From assembly GCA_003452935.1 (NCBI GenBank), contig DMMY01000027.1:186001-250000 (forward strand): a stretch of DNA of 64,000 nt. Reading direction: 5' to 3'. The notes beneath the pieces were generated by a model. The model was not told where the DNA came from, searched no databases, and was given only the letters and a program-made list of their open reading frames with translations. Every line of letters starts with the position of its first letter. Within the stretch, counting starts at the first letter, position 1. Of this stretch, positions 49,692 to 57,840 are shown in pieces. The position numbers and the translations under genes were made by a program. This DNA comes from Elusimicrobiota bacterium (lineage in GTDB: Bacteria; Elusimicrobiota; Elusimicrobia; UBA1565; UBA9628).

Positions 49692-51212
49692 GTGCTTGCT
49701 CATGCGACTGTCCCGGATGCCGGTTCTTGCCCGCCCGCCGCGCCCTGGCTTGCGGTCTTCGTATCGGGAGCCCTTTGGCTCCCCGGTCCGGCTGCAGCCG
49801 CAACCGCGGCACGCTTGCAGGTCCAACGCACGCTGAGCCTGCCCTGCGGCACGATCGGTTCGGCGGCGCCGCCAGGGCTCGACGGCCTGCGTCTCAACAC
49901 GGATATCCAAGCTGCGATCTTGAAAAGGCCTCCGACAGAAGCGCTGGCGCCCGCTTTCAGCCTAAGGCCGGCCGCGACGCGGGGCTTAGGTCCCGTGGCG
50001 GCCGCATCACCGCAAGCGCCAGCCGCCTCGGAGGCCGCGACCGAGCCCGGCTCCAACGCCCTGGCCGAGGCCCTTCCGGACGGCCTCTTGCGCCAGACCG
50101 TCATGGCCATGCCGCGGGCCGCGGCGGACGCCCAAGCCGGAGGCGCCGGCCTGGACCGAGTCTTCGATCAGCGCGGCCCCGCGGCCCAAGCCGCCGACCC
50201 GCAGCCGCAGGGCATCGCCGACCCCCACCGTCCGAAATCCTTCGAGGAAATCCCCTCCCTCGATCCGCGCTACACCACGCCCGAATCGAAAGCCCGCACG
50301 GTCACGATCATGGGCAGTTCCCAATCCCCTGAGAAGATACGAGCCTTTATCGAATTGGCCGGGCGCGCGGCCGGGGAACTGGCGCGGCGGGGCTATAACA
50401 TCCTGACCGGCTGTGGCAAAGACGGCGTCATGGGCGCGGCCTACGACGCCGCCGTGGCGGCAAGCCGCGCTCCGGCGCAGAACGGCATTCAACCCGGAGA
50501 GAACCTGGCCATCGTGGTCACCCCGGCTTGGCGCGATGAGAACCTCGAAGACGCTCGCGCCATCGGCATCGCGGATTCCGAGCCGGCGCGCGTGGAAAAG
50601 TTCCAGCAGGCATCGGACACGTTCATCATCTTCGCGGGAGGCGCGTACACGCTTCCGGAAGCCACCATCCTCATCGGCAAGAACAGATACGCCCCTCCTG
50701 AACAACGCAAGCGCATCATCATCGTCGGCCGGGAATGGTTCGCCGGGCTGCGAATGCAGTACCAGAGGCTCTACGAGGACGGGACGCTCGGCAAGAACAA
50801 GGATGGGGCTCCCGTGACGCCCGAACAACTCTTCACCGTGGTCGACACGTTCGAAGGGATACTCGCGGCCCTGCCCGCCTCCGCCGATCTCGCGCAGGAG
50901 GAGGCGAAAGGCCGGGCGGCTCCGGGCCCGGGCGCGCCCGCGCGCGTCGCCCCCGCGTCTTCCCCCGAGACCGTCGTCCTCTACCCCAACGGGGAGGAAT
51001 CATTGCAGAGAGCCTTGGAGCTCATCGCCCTCAACCGCTACCGGCTCCACGGGCCGCGCAAAAAGATCATCCTCGTCGGGCAAAAATTCTTCGCCGGGCT
51101 GAAGCTCCAGTACCGCAGGCTCTTCGAGGACGGAACGCTCGGCGTCGATCCCGACGAGCTCTTCCAGGTGGTCGAGTCGAGAAAAGAAAGGCTTAAGAGA
51201 CTATCCGAATAA
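49692..51212 (+). CDS. Exported LOG-like (lysine decarboxylase-like Rossmann) protein with internal duplication
   Basis: The GTG at 49692 opens a hydrophobic segment (WLAVFVSGALWLPGPAAA) and 506 residues. The Ala/Pro-rich leader ends in LDRVFDQRGPAA (Phe158-Asp159). Residues about 205-400 form a LOG/TIGR00730-like Rossmann domain: VTIMGSSQSPEKIRAF, RRGYNILTGCGKDGVMGAAYD, FIIFAGGAYTLPEATILI and IIIVGREWFAGLRMQYQRLY. In classical LOG proteins the loop is PGGxGTxxE; here it is AGGAYTLPE, with the catalytic-type Glu kept. About 80 C-terminal residues repeat the end of the domain (IILVGQKFFAGLKLQYRRLF). LOG enzymes are normally cytosolic nucleotide hydrolases, so export is unusual. Confidence 0.72.
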   Translation: MLAHATVPDAGSCPPAAPWLAVFVSGALWLPGPAAAATAARLQVQRTLSLPCGTIGSAAPPGLDGLRLNTDIQAAILKRPPTEALAPAFSLRPAATRGLGPVAAASPQAPAASEAATEPGSNALAEALPDGLLRQTVMAMPRAAADAQAGGAGLDRVFDQRGPAAQAADPQPQGIADPHRPKSFEEIPSLDPRYTTPESKARTVTIMGSSQSPEKIRAFIELAGRAAGELARRGYNILTGCGKDGVMGAAYDAAVAASRAPAQNGIQPGENLAIVVTPAWRDENLEDARAIGIADSEPARVEKFQQASDTFIIFAGGAYTLPEATILIGKNRYAPPEQRKRIIIVGREWFAGLRMQYQRLYEDGTLGKNKDGAPVTPEQLFTVVDTFEGILAALPASADLAQEEAKGRAAPGPGAPARVAPASSPETVVLYPNGEESLQRALELIALNRYRLHGPRKKIILVGQKFFAGLKLQYRRLFEDGTLGVDPDELFQVVESRKERLKRLSE

Positions 51213-51426
51213 GAATTCGGAGCCTCTTGGCCGCGTTTTGAACCACTGGAGCCGATATCTGCCTCGATCCCGGCGCAAGAAACCATCGCCATATCGACGA
51301 ATTCCGTTCACTTTCCCCATTGCCAGATACAGGGCAAACAATTAATAATTTGCTTTGATGACTTGCAGTCGTTGTCCCACGTCGGACGTTCCAATGCAAG
51401 AGGCAACGATTAAGGAGAGTCCATTC

Positions 51427-52479
51427 TTGCCTAAACGACTCGTACTTTTCGCCGATGGGACCTGGAACGATCCGGGTCAGACGGACGATGGGCTGCCTTG
51501 CGCCACCAACGTCGTCAAATTGTCCAATGCCGTCCTGCCGCAGGACGCGGGCGGCGCCGTTCAGATCGTTTATTACCACACGGGCGTAGGCGAACGGGGC
51601 GGAGCCTGGGATCATTTTACCGGAGGCGCCTTCGGCGTCGGCATCTCCAAAAACATCGAGGACCTGTATCTTTTCCTGATCGGCAACTACGCTCCCGGCG
51701 ACGAGGTCTGGCTCTTCGGCTTCAGCCGCGGCGCTTACACCGTGCGCAGCCTGGCGGGGCTGATCCGCAATTGCGGCATCCTGCGGCGGGGCCAGATTTC
51801 AAAATACAAGGCGGCATATGAACTCTACCGGGACCGCACGGAGCACAGCACTCCAAAATCAAAGAAGGCCTCGGATTTCCGCGCAGCCTACTCATGGCCC
51901 GATTTCGATCTGCACTTCATCGGCGTGTGGGACACGGTGGGCGCCCTCGGCATCCCCGTGACGCCGCTGCGCTTCTGGACTAAGAAGCTTTACGAATTCC
52001 ATGACACGAATCTGAGCAGCCATGTGCGCTACGCATACCAAGCCGTGGCCATAGACGAGCGCCGCAAGCCATTTCTTCCCGCGTTGTGGAAAAAGCAGCC
52101 GGACAGCCCCGCTTCCCAAATCCTGGAGCAGGCCTGGTTCCCGGGAGTCCACTGCGACGTGGGCGGCGGGTACGCCGAATCTGGCCTCTCGGATGGAGCC
52201 CTGGCATGGCTTTGGGAAAAGGCCCATGCCGCCGGCCTGGCCTTGGACGGCGCCACGAAGCCCGTTCCCGATTCCGCCGGCGAGATGCACGACTCCATGA
52301 CCATATTCTATCGGATGCTCGGCGACGGCGGCCGGACTTTGGGCCGATCCAATCCCTTGGGCCACGAGGTCGTGGGGGAAACGGCGCTGTCGAGGATGTC
52401 GGCTCCGCTCGGCTACCGGCCGGAGAACCTGGCGGCTTTCCTCAAAAAATCGCCGGCGTCGGATCGGCGGCGCCCGTAA
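51427..52479 (+). CDS. DUF2235 alpha/beta hydrolase (Tle1-like phospholipase fold)
   Basis: TTG at 51427 is preferred: AAGGAG at 51412-51417 precedes it by 9 bases and the product then begins LPKRLVLFADGTWNDPG, the usual DUF2235 start. In-frame ATGs at 51394, 51358 and 51355 would add 11 to 24 residues. The 350-residue product has the nucleophile elbow GFSRGAYTVRSLAGLIRN, Asp in FIGVWDTVGALGIP and His in FPGVHCDVGGGYAESGLSD. The family includes type VI secretion phospholipase effectors and housekeeping hydrolases. No VgrG, PAAR or immunity gene is adjacent, so an effector role is not supported. Confidence 0.85.
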   Translation: MPKRLVLFADGTWNDPGQTDDGLPCATNVVKLSNAVLPQDAGGAVQIVYYHTGVGERGGAWDHFTGGAFGVGISKNIEDLYLFLIGNYAPGDEVWLFGFSRGAYTVRSLAGLIRNCGILRRGQISKYKAAYELYRDRTEHSTPKSKKASDFRAAYSWPDFDLHFIGVWDTVGALGIPVTPLRFWTKKLYEFHDTNLSSHVRYAYQAVAIDERRKPFLPALWKKQPDSPASQILEQAWFPGVHCDVGGGYAESGLSDGALAWLWEKAHAAGLALDGATKPVPDSAGEMHDSMTIFYRMLGDGGRTLGRSNPLGHEVVGETALSRMSAPLGYRPENLAAFLKKSPASDRRRP

Positions 52480-52548
52480 GCTGGAGCGGCTCTTCGTCCA
52501 GCCGCGATAGCCGGCGCTTGTCCCACCCCCGGACTGCGGCTGCCGGGA

Positions 52549-55083
52549 CTATTTGACTACCACGATGGTCTGGTGCTGCTTGGCGCCTGAGGAATCCGTG
52601 ATCCTGGCCATGTAGGCGCCGGACTCGACCATCTTGCCTGACTCCTTGCCCGTCCAGGTGATCGGCGCGCCGTTTGTGCCTGTAGCCTCAAAGACCTTCT
52701 TTCCCCTCATGTTGAATATCTCCACCTTGATCGCTTCCGTGCCGAAGGTAATGCCCGTGGCGCTGCTTGGCGAGAGGAAGCTTTTCCTGGACTTGGCCTG
52801 GCCCGGCGGCGTCTTGCCTGAGGGTTTGACCACGTTGACGGTGATGGACTGCGTCCCGCTGTTGCCCGCCGCGTCATAGGCCTTGACCATGATGGCATGG
52901 CTGCCCAAGGCCAGGACCGAGGCGTCGAGACTGTAGGCATAGGGCGCGGAAGTCAGCGTTGACTTGAGCAGGCCGTCGATATAGAACTCGATCTTGACTA
53001 CGCCCGTATTGTCCGAGGCCGCGGCCGAGACAACGACCGTTCCAGAGACATTGGCCCCATTGGCCGGCGAAATGATGGCGGCCGTGGGAGCCAGGATGTC
53101 GGGCAAAACCGTGGTGCGGGCCGAAGCCGCGGCGCTGTTGGCCGACGTGTTGCCTGCCGCGTCATAGGCGCGCAGCCGGGCATAGTAGGCCGTATTTGCC
53201 GATAGTCCGGTGATGCTGGCGCTAGTCACGTTGCCCAGGTCCTTGTTGTTGTAGCCCGTGACAAGGCTTGAGAAGGCCGAGTTGAGCGAGACATCGAGCC
53301 TGTAGCCGGCGACGCCCACGTTGTCGGTCGAGGCGGACCAGGCCAGGTTGAGACTCGACACGGTGGGATTTCCCAGAGCCGGATTGGCCGGGGCCGAGGG
53401 CGCGGTGGCGTCCGTCACGGCATTGGCAACCGTGACCGAGACTTGGGCGGACTGGCCCACGTTGCCGGCTGCGTCATAGGCTTTGGCCAGCAGGGCATGG
53501 CTGCCGTTGGCGAGCTGGGTTGTGTCCAGGCTGTAGGAATAAGGCGAGGAAGTGTCCGTGGCCTTCAAGTTCCCGTCGATGTAGAACTCGACCTTGGTCA
53601 CGCCTACGCTGTCAGTGGCAGTGGCTGAAACGCTCACCGCGCCCGACACCGCGGCCCCTGCCGCCGGAGCCGTGATGGAAGCGGTCGGCGCGGTCGTGTC
53701 CGGCGCCGCCAGCGTGGCTGCCGAAACCGCGGCGCTGTTGGCGGAGACGTTGCCCGCGGCGTCGTAGGCGCGCAGCCTGGCGTAATAGACGGTGCCGGCG
53801 GAGAGCCCGGTGATGGAGGCGCTGGTCACGTTGCCCAGGTCTTTGTTGCTATAGCCCGTCACGAAGCTTGAGAAGGCCGAGTTGAGCGAGACATCGAGCC
53901 TGTAGCCGGCGACGCCCACGTTGTCGGTCGAGGCGGACCAGGCCAGGTTGAACGAAGAGGCGGCTGGATTGCTCAGTGCCAGGCTGCTCGGAGCCGAGGG
54001 CAGGGCGGTATCCGCAAGCATGGGGAGTCTTCCATCTTGCGGAGAAACAGACCACAATGGATCACTACTTGTAAGCGGAGTATAGATAACTATATCGTCA
54101 AACGCCCTCCACTCCTCATAACCTAAAGGTGTGCCTTCAAGCAAACTATTCCCGCTTATGTGGACAAAGTTCCAAATCCCTTGGCCAAGAGTGGACGCAG
54201 CCTCGCGCCACATAACATCAGAGTGATTCTGCTGCAGATTCCCATCCAGCCACAATTTAGCTTTCCCGTCAGCAACACCCGGAGCAGAATTATTTTTAAG
54301 ATAAAACTCAAGACAATGCCAATTTCCATCCCCCGGCATACCCGGGGTCCCAAAGTCTGTGCCCGTCCCTGCATAGTTGCCAACAGGGTAAGCATCATTT
54401 GGAATATCAAAATAGTCCGATCTACTGGACGCAAGATAACTTGGATCAGTCCGCACGCTAAAATCCAAGTGCAAGTCTGCCACCCCGTTATTATATTTAC
54501 CTACCTGAGGTATGCTAAGAGGGAAAAAACCGCCGGAAGAGAAAAAAGTGAAAGGTTTACCATTATACATGTAATGCCCGATATGACATATTTTCTGAAA
54601 AGGGCTACTACCAGCCCCGCTCGGCCAAACATATCCCGGCTGATATTGAATCCAAAAACGCACATAGATTTCTTCATACCCCGTAGTGTTCGGGAGTGCA
54701 ATAGCTAATTGGCCACCAGCAGCAACAGTGTTTTGGACATGATAGAAAGAGTAGGTGGTCAATCCCTTGCCAGTGCTGCCCCTCTTATTAGTTGAATTTA
54801 CATGTATCCCATGCCCAGTGGGGGCATACTCAGCAGGAGACATGTACCAACCGTAAAATTTATCAAAACTTCCACCAGGAGGAAGTCCATAATCCACGCA
54901 ATAGTGACTAGAAGGATTCTCCGCTGTACACGCTATAGGCACGCCGTCCGAGCGAGGTCTATAAGGCTGTTCCCAGTCCGGGAAATTATCAAAATTTTCC
55001 TCCCAGACTATGCCGGAAAAAGCGATACAAGGAACAAAAAGCAAGGCCAGGAAAAACAACAAACATTTATTTATAAAGTTCAT
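52549..55083 (-). CDS. Large secreted multidomain surface protein (lectin-like, FN3 and Ig-like repeats, C-terminal FlgD/sorting-like domain)
   Basis: An 844-residue protein with a signal peptide (MNFINKCLLFFLALLFVPCIAFS). Residues 23-340 are beta-rich and aromatic (IVWEENFDNFPDWEQPY; GDGNWHCLEFYLKNNSAPG), like a concanavalin/polysaccharide-lyase jelly roll. Two 200-residue units follow, each FN3 (LAWSASTDNVGVAGYRLDV; YYARLRAYDAAGN) plus an Ig-like domain (VEFYIDGNLKATDTSSPYSY). The end (VEIFNMRGKKVFEATG; SGKMVESGAYMARI) is a FlgD-like or gliding-type C-terminal domain that may direct surface sorting. Probably an adhesin or glycan-binding protein. The first 1.0 kb of the gene is much AT-richer than the FN3/Ig part. 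Confidence 0.78.
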   Translation of the reverse strand: MNFINKCLLFFLALLFVPCIAFSGIVWEENFDNFPDWEQPYRPRSDGVPIACTAENPSSHYCVDYGLPPGGSFDKFYGWYMSPAEYAPTGHGIHVNSTNKRGSTGKGLTTYSFYHVQNTVAAGGQLAIALPNTTGYEEIYVRFWIQYQPGYVWPSGAGSSPFQKICHIGHYMYNGKPFTFFSSGGFFPLSIPQVGKYNNGVADLHLDFSVRTDPSYLASSRSDYFDIPNDAYPVGNYAGTGTDFGTPGMPGDGNWHCLEFYLKNNSAPGVADGKAKLWLDGNLQQNHSDVMWREAASTLGQGIWNFVHISGNSLLEGTPLGYEEWRAFDDIVIYTPLTSSDPLWSVSPQDGRLPMLADTALPSAPSSLALSNPAASSFNLAWSASTDNVGVAGYRLDVSLNSAFSSFVTGYSNKDLGNVTSASITGLSAGTVYYARLRAYDAAGNVSANSAAVSAATLAAPDTTAPTASITAPAAGAAVSGAVSVSATATDSVGVTKVEFYIDGNLKATDTSSPYSYSLDTTQLANGSHALLAKAYDAAGNVGQSAQVSVTVANAVTDATAPSAPANPALGNPTVSSLNLAWSASTDNVGVAGYRLDVSLNSAFSSLVTGYNNKDLGNVTSASITGLSANTAYYARLRAYDAAGNTSANSAAASARTTVLPDILAPTAAIISPANGANVSGTVVVSAAASDNTGVVKIEFYIDGLLKSTLTSAPYAYSLDASVLALGSHAIMVKAYDAAGNSGTQSITVNVVKPSGKTPPGQAKSRKSFLSPSSATGITFGTEAIKVEIFNMRGKKVFEATGTNGAPITWTGKESGKMVESGAYMARITDSSGAKQHQTIVVVK
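53266..53951 (-). repeat. Tandem FN3-Ig coding repeat (600-bp period)
   Basis: The block 53266-53351 recurs essentially unchanged at 53866-53951, exactly 600 bp away. It begins GCTTGAGAAGGCCGAGTTGA on the plus strand. The period equals one FN3 plus one Ig-like domain (200 residues). Long silent identity implies recent duplication or gene conversion. Confidence 0.8.
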
Positions 55084-55395
55084 ATCTTTGGCCCCTATCT
55101 ATATTTTCACTAGCCGCCGCGCCTGAATTGTCCCGGTCCCAGGCTTGCCCGATGCGCCTAGTATAGCCCAGGAGTCCCTGAAAACAATTAAATTTTTGGA
55201 AAATTTCCGGTAAAAGGACGGTAAAAATCGAGCCTGAGCGTCTGCAGCATGGCTTCGTTTCTTTTGCAAAAGCCAAGAGCCGCACCGCAGCCAGAGGCAC
55301 GGCAAGAGTCTCCTGACCAGTCCCCTTCGCATCTCAAGCCCGCTATCGCAGGCACCGCGATTCCTTAAAAGTAAAGGCCGGCGGGCGTTGCGACT
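55084..55395. other. Intergenic region
   Basis: About 310 bases between two minus-strand genes. It contains AT-rich stretches (TTTTTGGAAAATTTCC around 55192-55207) that may hold the promoter of the surface-protein gene. No hairpin terminator or small gene with a convincing start was recognised. Confidence 0.4.
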
Positions 55396-57249
55396 CTATT
55401 CTGGTTCCGGCTTGGCCTTGCCGTCCCAGGCCTTTCTCCCGGCCTTGTCCAGCAGACGGCGGGGAATAGCTATATAAGTCACGTATTGGCGGAACCACTC
55501 CCGATACATATGGAAAACGCCCTTGGTCCCGACTGTTTTACCCCAGGAGTTCTCGACTTTGAATTTGATCACCGGTTTATCCGGGTCCGGCCGGTCAAAG
55601 CCGGTGAAGACCATCAGATGGCCGCCGCGTTCAAGATTCAGGGCGAACTCCTTGGCGCGGGAGAGCCGCAGTTGGGCGTCGGCGCCGAAATCATACACCG
55701 AGGAACGATCATAGATCTGCGGATGCATGATGCCGGTCTTCGCGTCGACGTCATGGCCCACCGGGGCGCGGAAATAAACCGGCTGGCCGGCCTGGATAGC
55801 CTTGACGGCCAAGCCTTCAAGCTGATCAATGTCCACGTTCAAATACCGCCAATTATAAGGCCTTTTCTCTTTGGCGTCCGAGCCTAAGACGGAGTCGGCT
55901 TCCTCGTATACGGCGCCGAATTTGCGGTGCGGTATCGAGGCCACGACCACGTAATCTCGAGGATTGAACTTCACGAATTGACTGGTGAATTGCTTCGGCG
56001 TATAGGAACGGCCGCCATGATTGAACCGCGTGGGCGGAATTCCCAAGTGCGCGGAAAGAATTTTCCAAATTTGCTCCATGCCGCGCTGCTTGATCTGCGC
56101 CATGCGCCTACCGCCCGCCCGGGCGTCCGCCTGAAGCTCTCTCATGATTTTACCCAGGCCGTAGTCCAAATCGGAATCCAAAAGAATCGTCGACTTTGAA
56201 CTTTTGGTTTCCGGCATGGCACGCTTGGGGACCATGCCGTATTTGGAGATGAGGAACTGGACGTGTTCCATCCCGCCGCCATCTCCGATGTCAGGGCTCA
56301 ATTCGCCCATAGCCTTCAGAGGCTTTCTGGCGGCGCCTTTCTCATTTAGCGCATCAATGACATTCTCCAGGTGCGTATTAGCCCTCTCCAGCTGCGAGAA
56401 AAAATACAGGTAATTCGCGGAGAACTCGAAACTCTTAGAGACCTTGCCCTTGGCCACGAGCATGTCGCGAACCATGTTGAGCGCGGCGAATATCCAGCAT
56501 CGACCGGAGTGCCATTGATTCGTCACCCGGCCGACAGGAAGTTCCGTCGTGTAGTCGGTATTATGGCGCGCCATCACCTCGGGATTAAGCGCGGCCTTTT
56601 TAAAGCCTTCCTTTTGAACCCGCTTCTGCAGCGCCAGGACTTTCGCGTCCTCCTGCCGGCTCAGCTTGATTTCATGCGCGATCCATTTCCGGGAAAGCCC
56701 TTTCGGAATGGCCTTCCCCTTTCCATCTGCGGTTTCGGCCTTCTTGGAGTCATCAAAAATTGCTTCAGCGGCCAGCCTGCCCAGCCTGGCCGCCAGACTT
56801 CTCGCCGCCCTTCCAATCACGGTCTGAAGCGGCGCGGCCGTCCCCGCCTCGTACGAGGACGCCGTCTTCGCTGGAGCCGCAAGCGCCGCCAGGCGGTCTT
56901 CGGCAATCGGGCCCGGGACCAGGCTCGGCGCCGGTCCGACTGGCGCCGCTGCCGCGGATAGTCCGGACTCCGCAACCGCCGCCATCGACGGCGCCTCTGG
57001 GCGGATATCCGCGACGATCGGAGCCTGCCGAGGGGACAGGAACCCATTGCGATAGAGGGACGACGCCAGCGCGGGCGCCAAACCGTTGCCAAGGCCCGGC
57101 GAGGCCGCGATGACGGGCACGCCGATCATGATGGCCGGAAGAGAGCGAGCGGAGGCATGCGCCCGCGCCGGCATGGCGGAAAAAACGGGCGGAGGGACGG
57201 ACGCCAAACCCAAAGCGAGCGCGATGAGCGCGGATTTTCCATGTTTCAT
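55396..57249 (-). CDS. Exported bleomycin hydrolase/aminopeptidase C-like cysteine peptidase
   Basis: A 617-residue protein with a signal peptide (MKHGKSALIALALGLASVPP) and an Ala/Pro-rich leader to about 160, ending AEAIFDDSKKAE (Phe165-Asp166). Residues about 190-600 are a C1B papain-like peptidase: VTNQWHSGRCWIFAALN (Gln245, Cys251), RGGHLMVFTGFD (His544) and FKVENSWG (Asn567). PepC enzymes are normally cytosolic hexameric aminopeptidases, so export is unusual. The final residues (KAKPEPE) extend beyond the usual self-processing C-terminus. It probably degrades peptides in the periplasm or outside. Confidence 0.87.
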   Translation of the reverse strand: MKHGKSALIALALGLASVPPPVFSAMPARAHASARSLPAIMIGVPVIAASPGLGNGLAPALASSLYRNGFLSPRQAPIVADIRPEAPSMAAVAESGLSAAAAPVGPAPSLVPGPIAEDRLAALAAPAKTASSYEAGTAAPLQTVIGRAARSLAARLGRLAAEAIFDDSKKAETADGKGKAIPKGLSRKWIAHEIKLSRQEDAKVLALQKRVQKEGFKKAALNPEVMARHNTDYTTELPVGRVTNQWHSGRCWIFAALNMVRDMLVAKGKVSKSFEFSANYLYFFSQLERANTHLENVIDALNEKGAARKPLKAMGELSPDIGDGGGMEHVQFLISKYGMVPKRAMPETKSSKSTILLDSDLDYGLGKIMRELQADARAGGRRMAQIKQRGMEQIWKILSAHLGIPPTRFNHGGRSYTPKQFTSQFVKFNPRDYVVVASIPHRKFGAVYEEADSVLGSDAKEKRPYNWRYLNVDIDQLEGLAVKAIQAGQPVYFRAPVGHDVDAKTGIMHPQIYDRSSVYDFGADAQLRLSRAKEFALNLERGGHLMVFTGFDRPDPDKPVIKFKVENSWGKTVGTKGVFHMYREWFRQYVTYIAIPRRLLDKAGRKAWDGKAKPEPE

Positions 57250-57261
57250 GATATGTGAATT

Positions 57262-57489
57262 TTATTCAAAGCCCGCGCCGAAATATTGGGCCCTTGGGGC
57301 AAGAAAACCTTCGCCATATGGCCCAGGGGGAATTGGGCCCAGCCTGGCCAAGTAAACGCCAGATTCGACCATCTGGCCGCTCTCCTTGCCCGTCCAGGTA
57401 ATGGAAATTCCCCCCATGTTGGATGCCTCGAAGACCTTCCTGCCGCGCATGTTGAAGATTTCGACCTTATCGGCTACATGCTCAAGCAA
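57262..57489 (-). pseudogene. Fragment of a FlgD/sorting-like C-terminal domain
   Basis: The reading frame from 57489 encodes KVEIFNMRGRKVFEAS, then ITWTGKESGQMVESGVYLARL. This closely matches the C-terminal domain of the surface protein at 52549..55083. There is no upstream protein body. After YLARL the frame leaves the family and runs into the 28-bp direct repeat. It is best read as the remains of a lost surface-protein gene. It fills most of the 350-base gap before 57601. Confidence 0.65.
57286..57313 (+). repeat. 28-bp direct repeat, copy 1
   Basis: Starts TTGGGCCCTTGGGGCAAGAA. It recurs at 59911..59938 in the same orientation with one mismatch. The two copies bracket about 2.6 kb with a small secreted protein, a PDZ-hydrolase and a truncated Fic gene. 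Confidence 0.65.
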
Positions 57490-57600
57490 AGGAGATCCGG
57501 GAGCATCAGGTGAAAATCACCCACTCGCCGGGACAAGACCATGGACACATTTCGCCCCGGAATGTCATACTGCATAATCTGCTCCAATTGGAAGAATATC

Positions 57601-57834
57601 ATGCAACGAGTTCTTGCCATCTTCGCGGTCCTTTCCGTGTTATTGCCCAAACTTTGCGCGGCTTCTTCCTATGATTGCACGCTAAAATGGGGCGAAGCAG
57701 GTCAAAGGATAGAGATTTGGTCGGGCAAGATCGTTTTGAAGGACGGAGTGGATACCGTTGGGCAACAATACATAGTCAAGAACTGGAAACGTAAACGACG
57801 AAGTCCAGATACCGTTTTTCCCAATGCGCTATAA
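57601..57834 (+). CDS. Small secreted hypothetical protein
   Basis: An ATG at 57601 opens 77 codons beginning MQRVLAIFAVLSVLLPKLCA, a plausible signal peptide, followed by SYDCTLKWGEAGQRIEIWSG and a basic tail. The frame is open further upstream to 57541, but those residues look like non-coding sequence. The DNA is AT-richer than the surroundings. No family recognised. It ends 6 bases before the PDZ-hydrolase start. It could be a real short gene or a remnant. Confidence 0.4.
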   Translation: MQRVLAIFAVLSVLLPKLCAASSYDCTLKWGEAGQRIEIWSGKIVLKDGVDTVGQQYIVKNWKRKRRSPDTVFPNAL

Positions 57835-57835
57835 T
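57830..57835 (+). promoter_or_regulatory. -10 box of the PDZ-hydrolase gene (possible leaderless start)
   Basis: A perfect TATAAT ends 5 bases before the ATG at 57841. No Shine-Dalgarno lies between. It overlaps the stop of the small upstream frame. Confidence 0.55.
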
Positions 57836-57840
57836 AATTC

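Noticed and set aside
51427..52479. A type VI secretion phospholipase effector system around the DUF2235 gene
   Set aside because: No VgrG, Hcp, PAAR or immunity-like gene is nearby; DUF2235 hydrolases also occur outside such systems.
53266..53951. Regular repeats as a possible CRISPR array
   Set aside because: They are two 200-residue coding units in frame, not short repeats with spacers.
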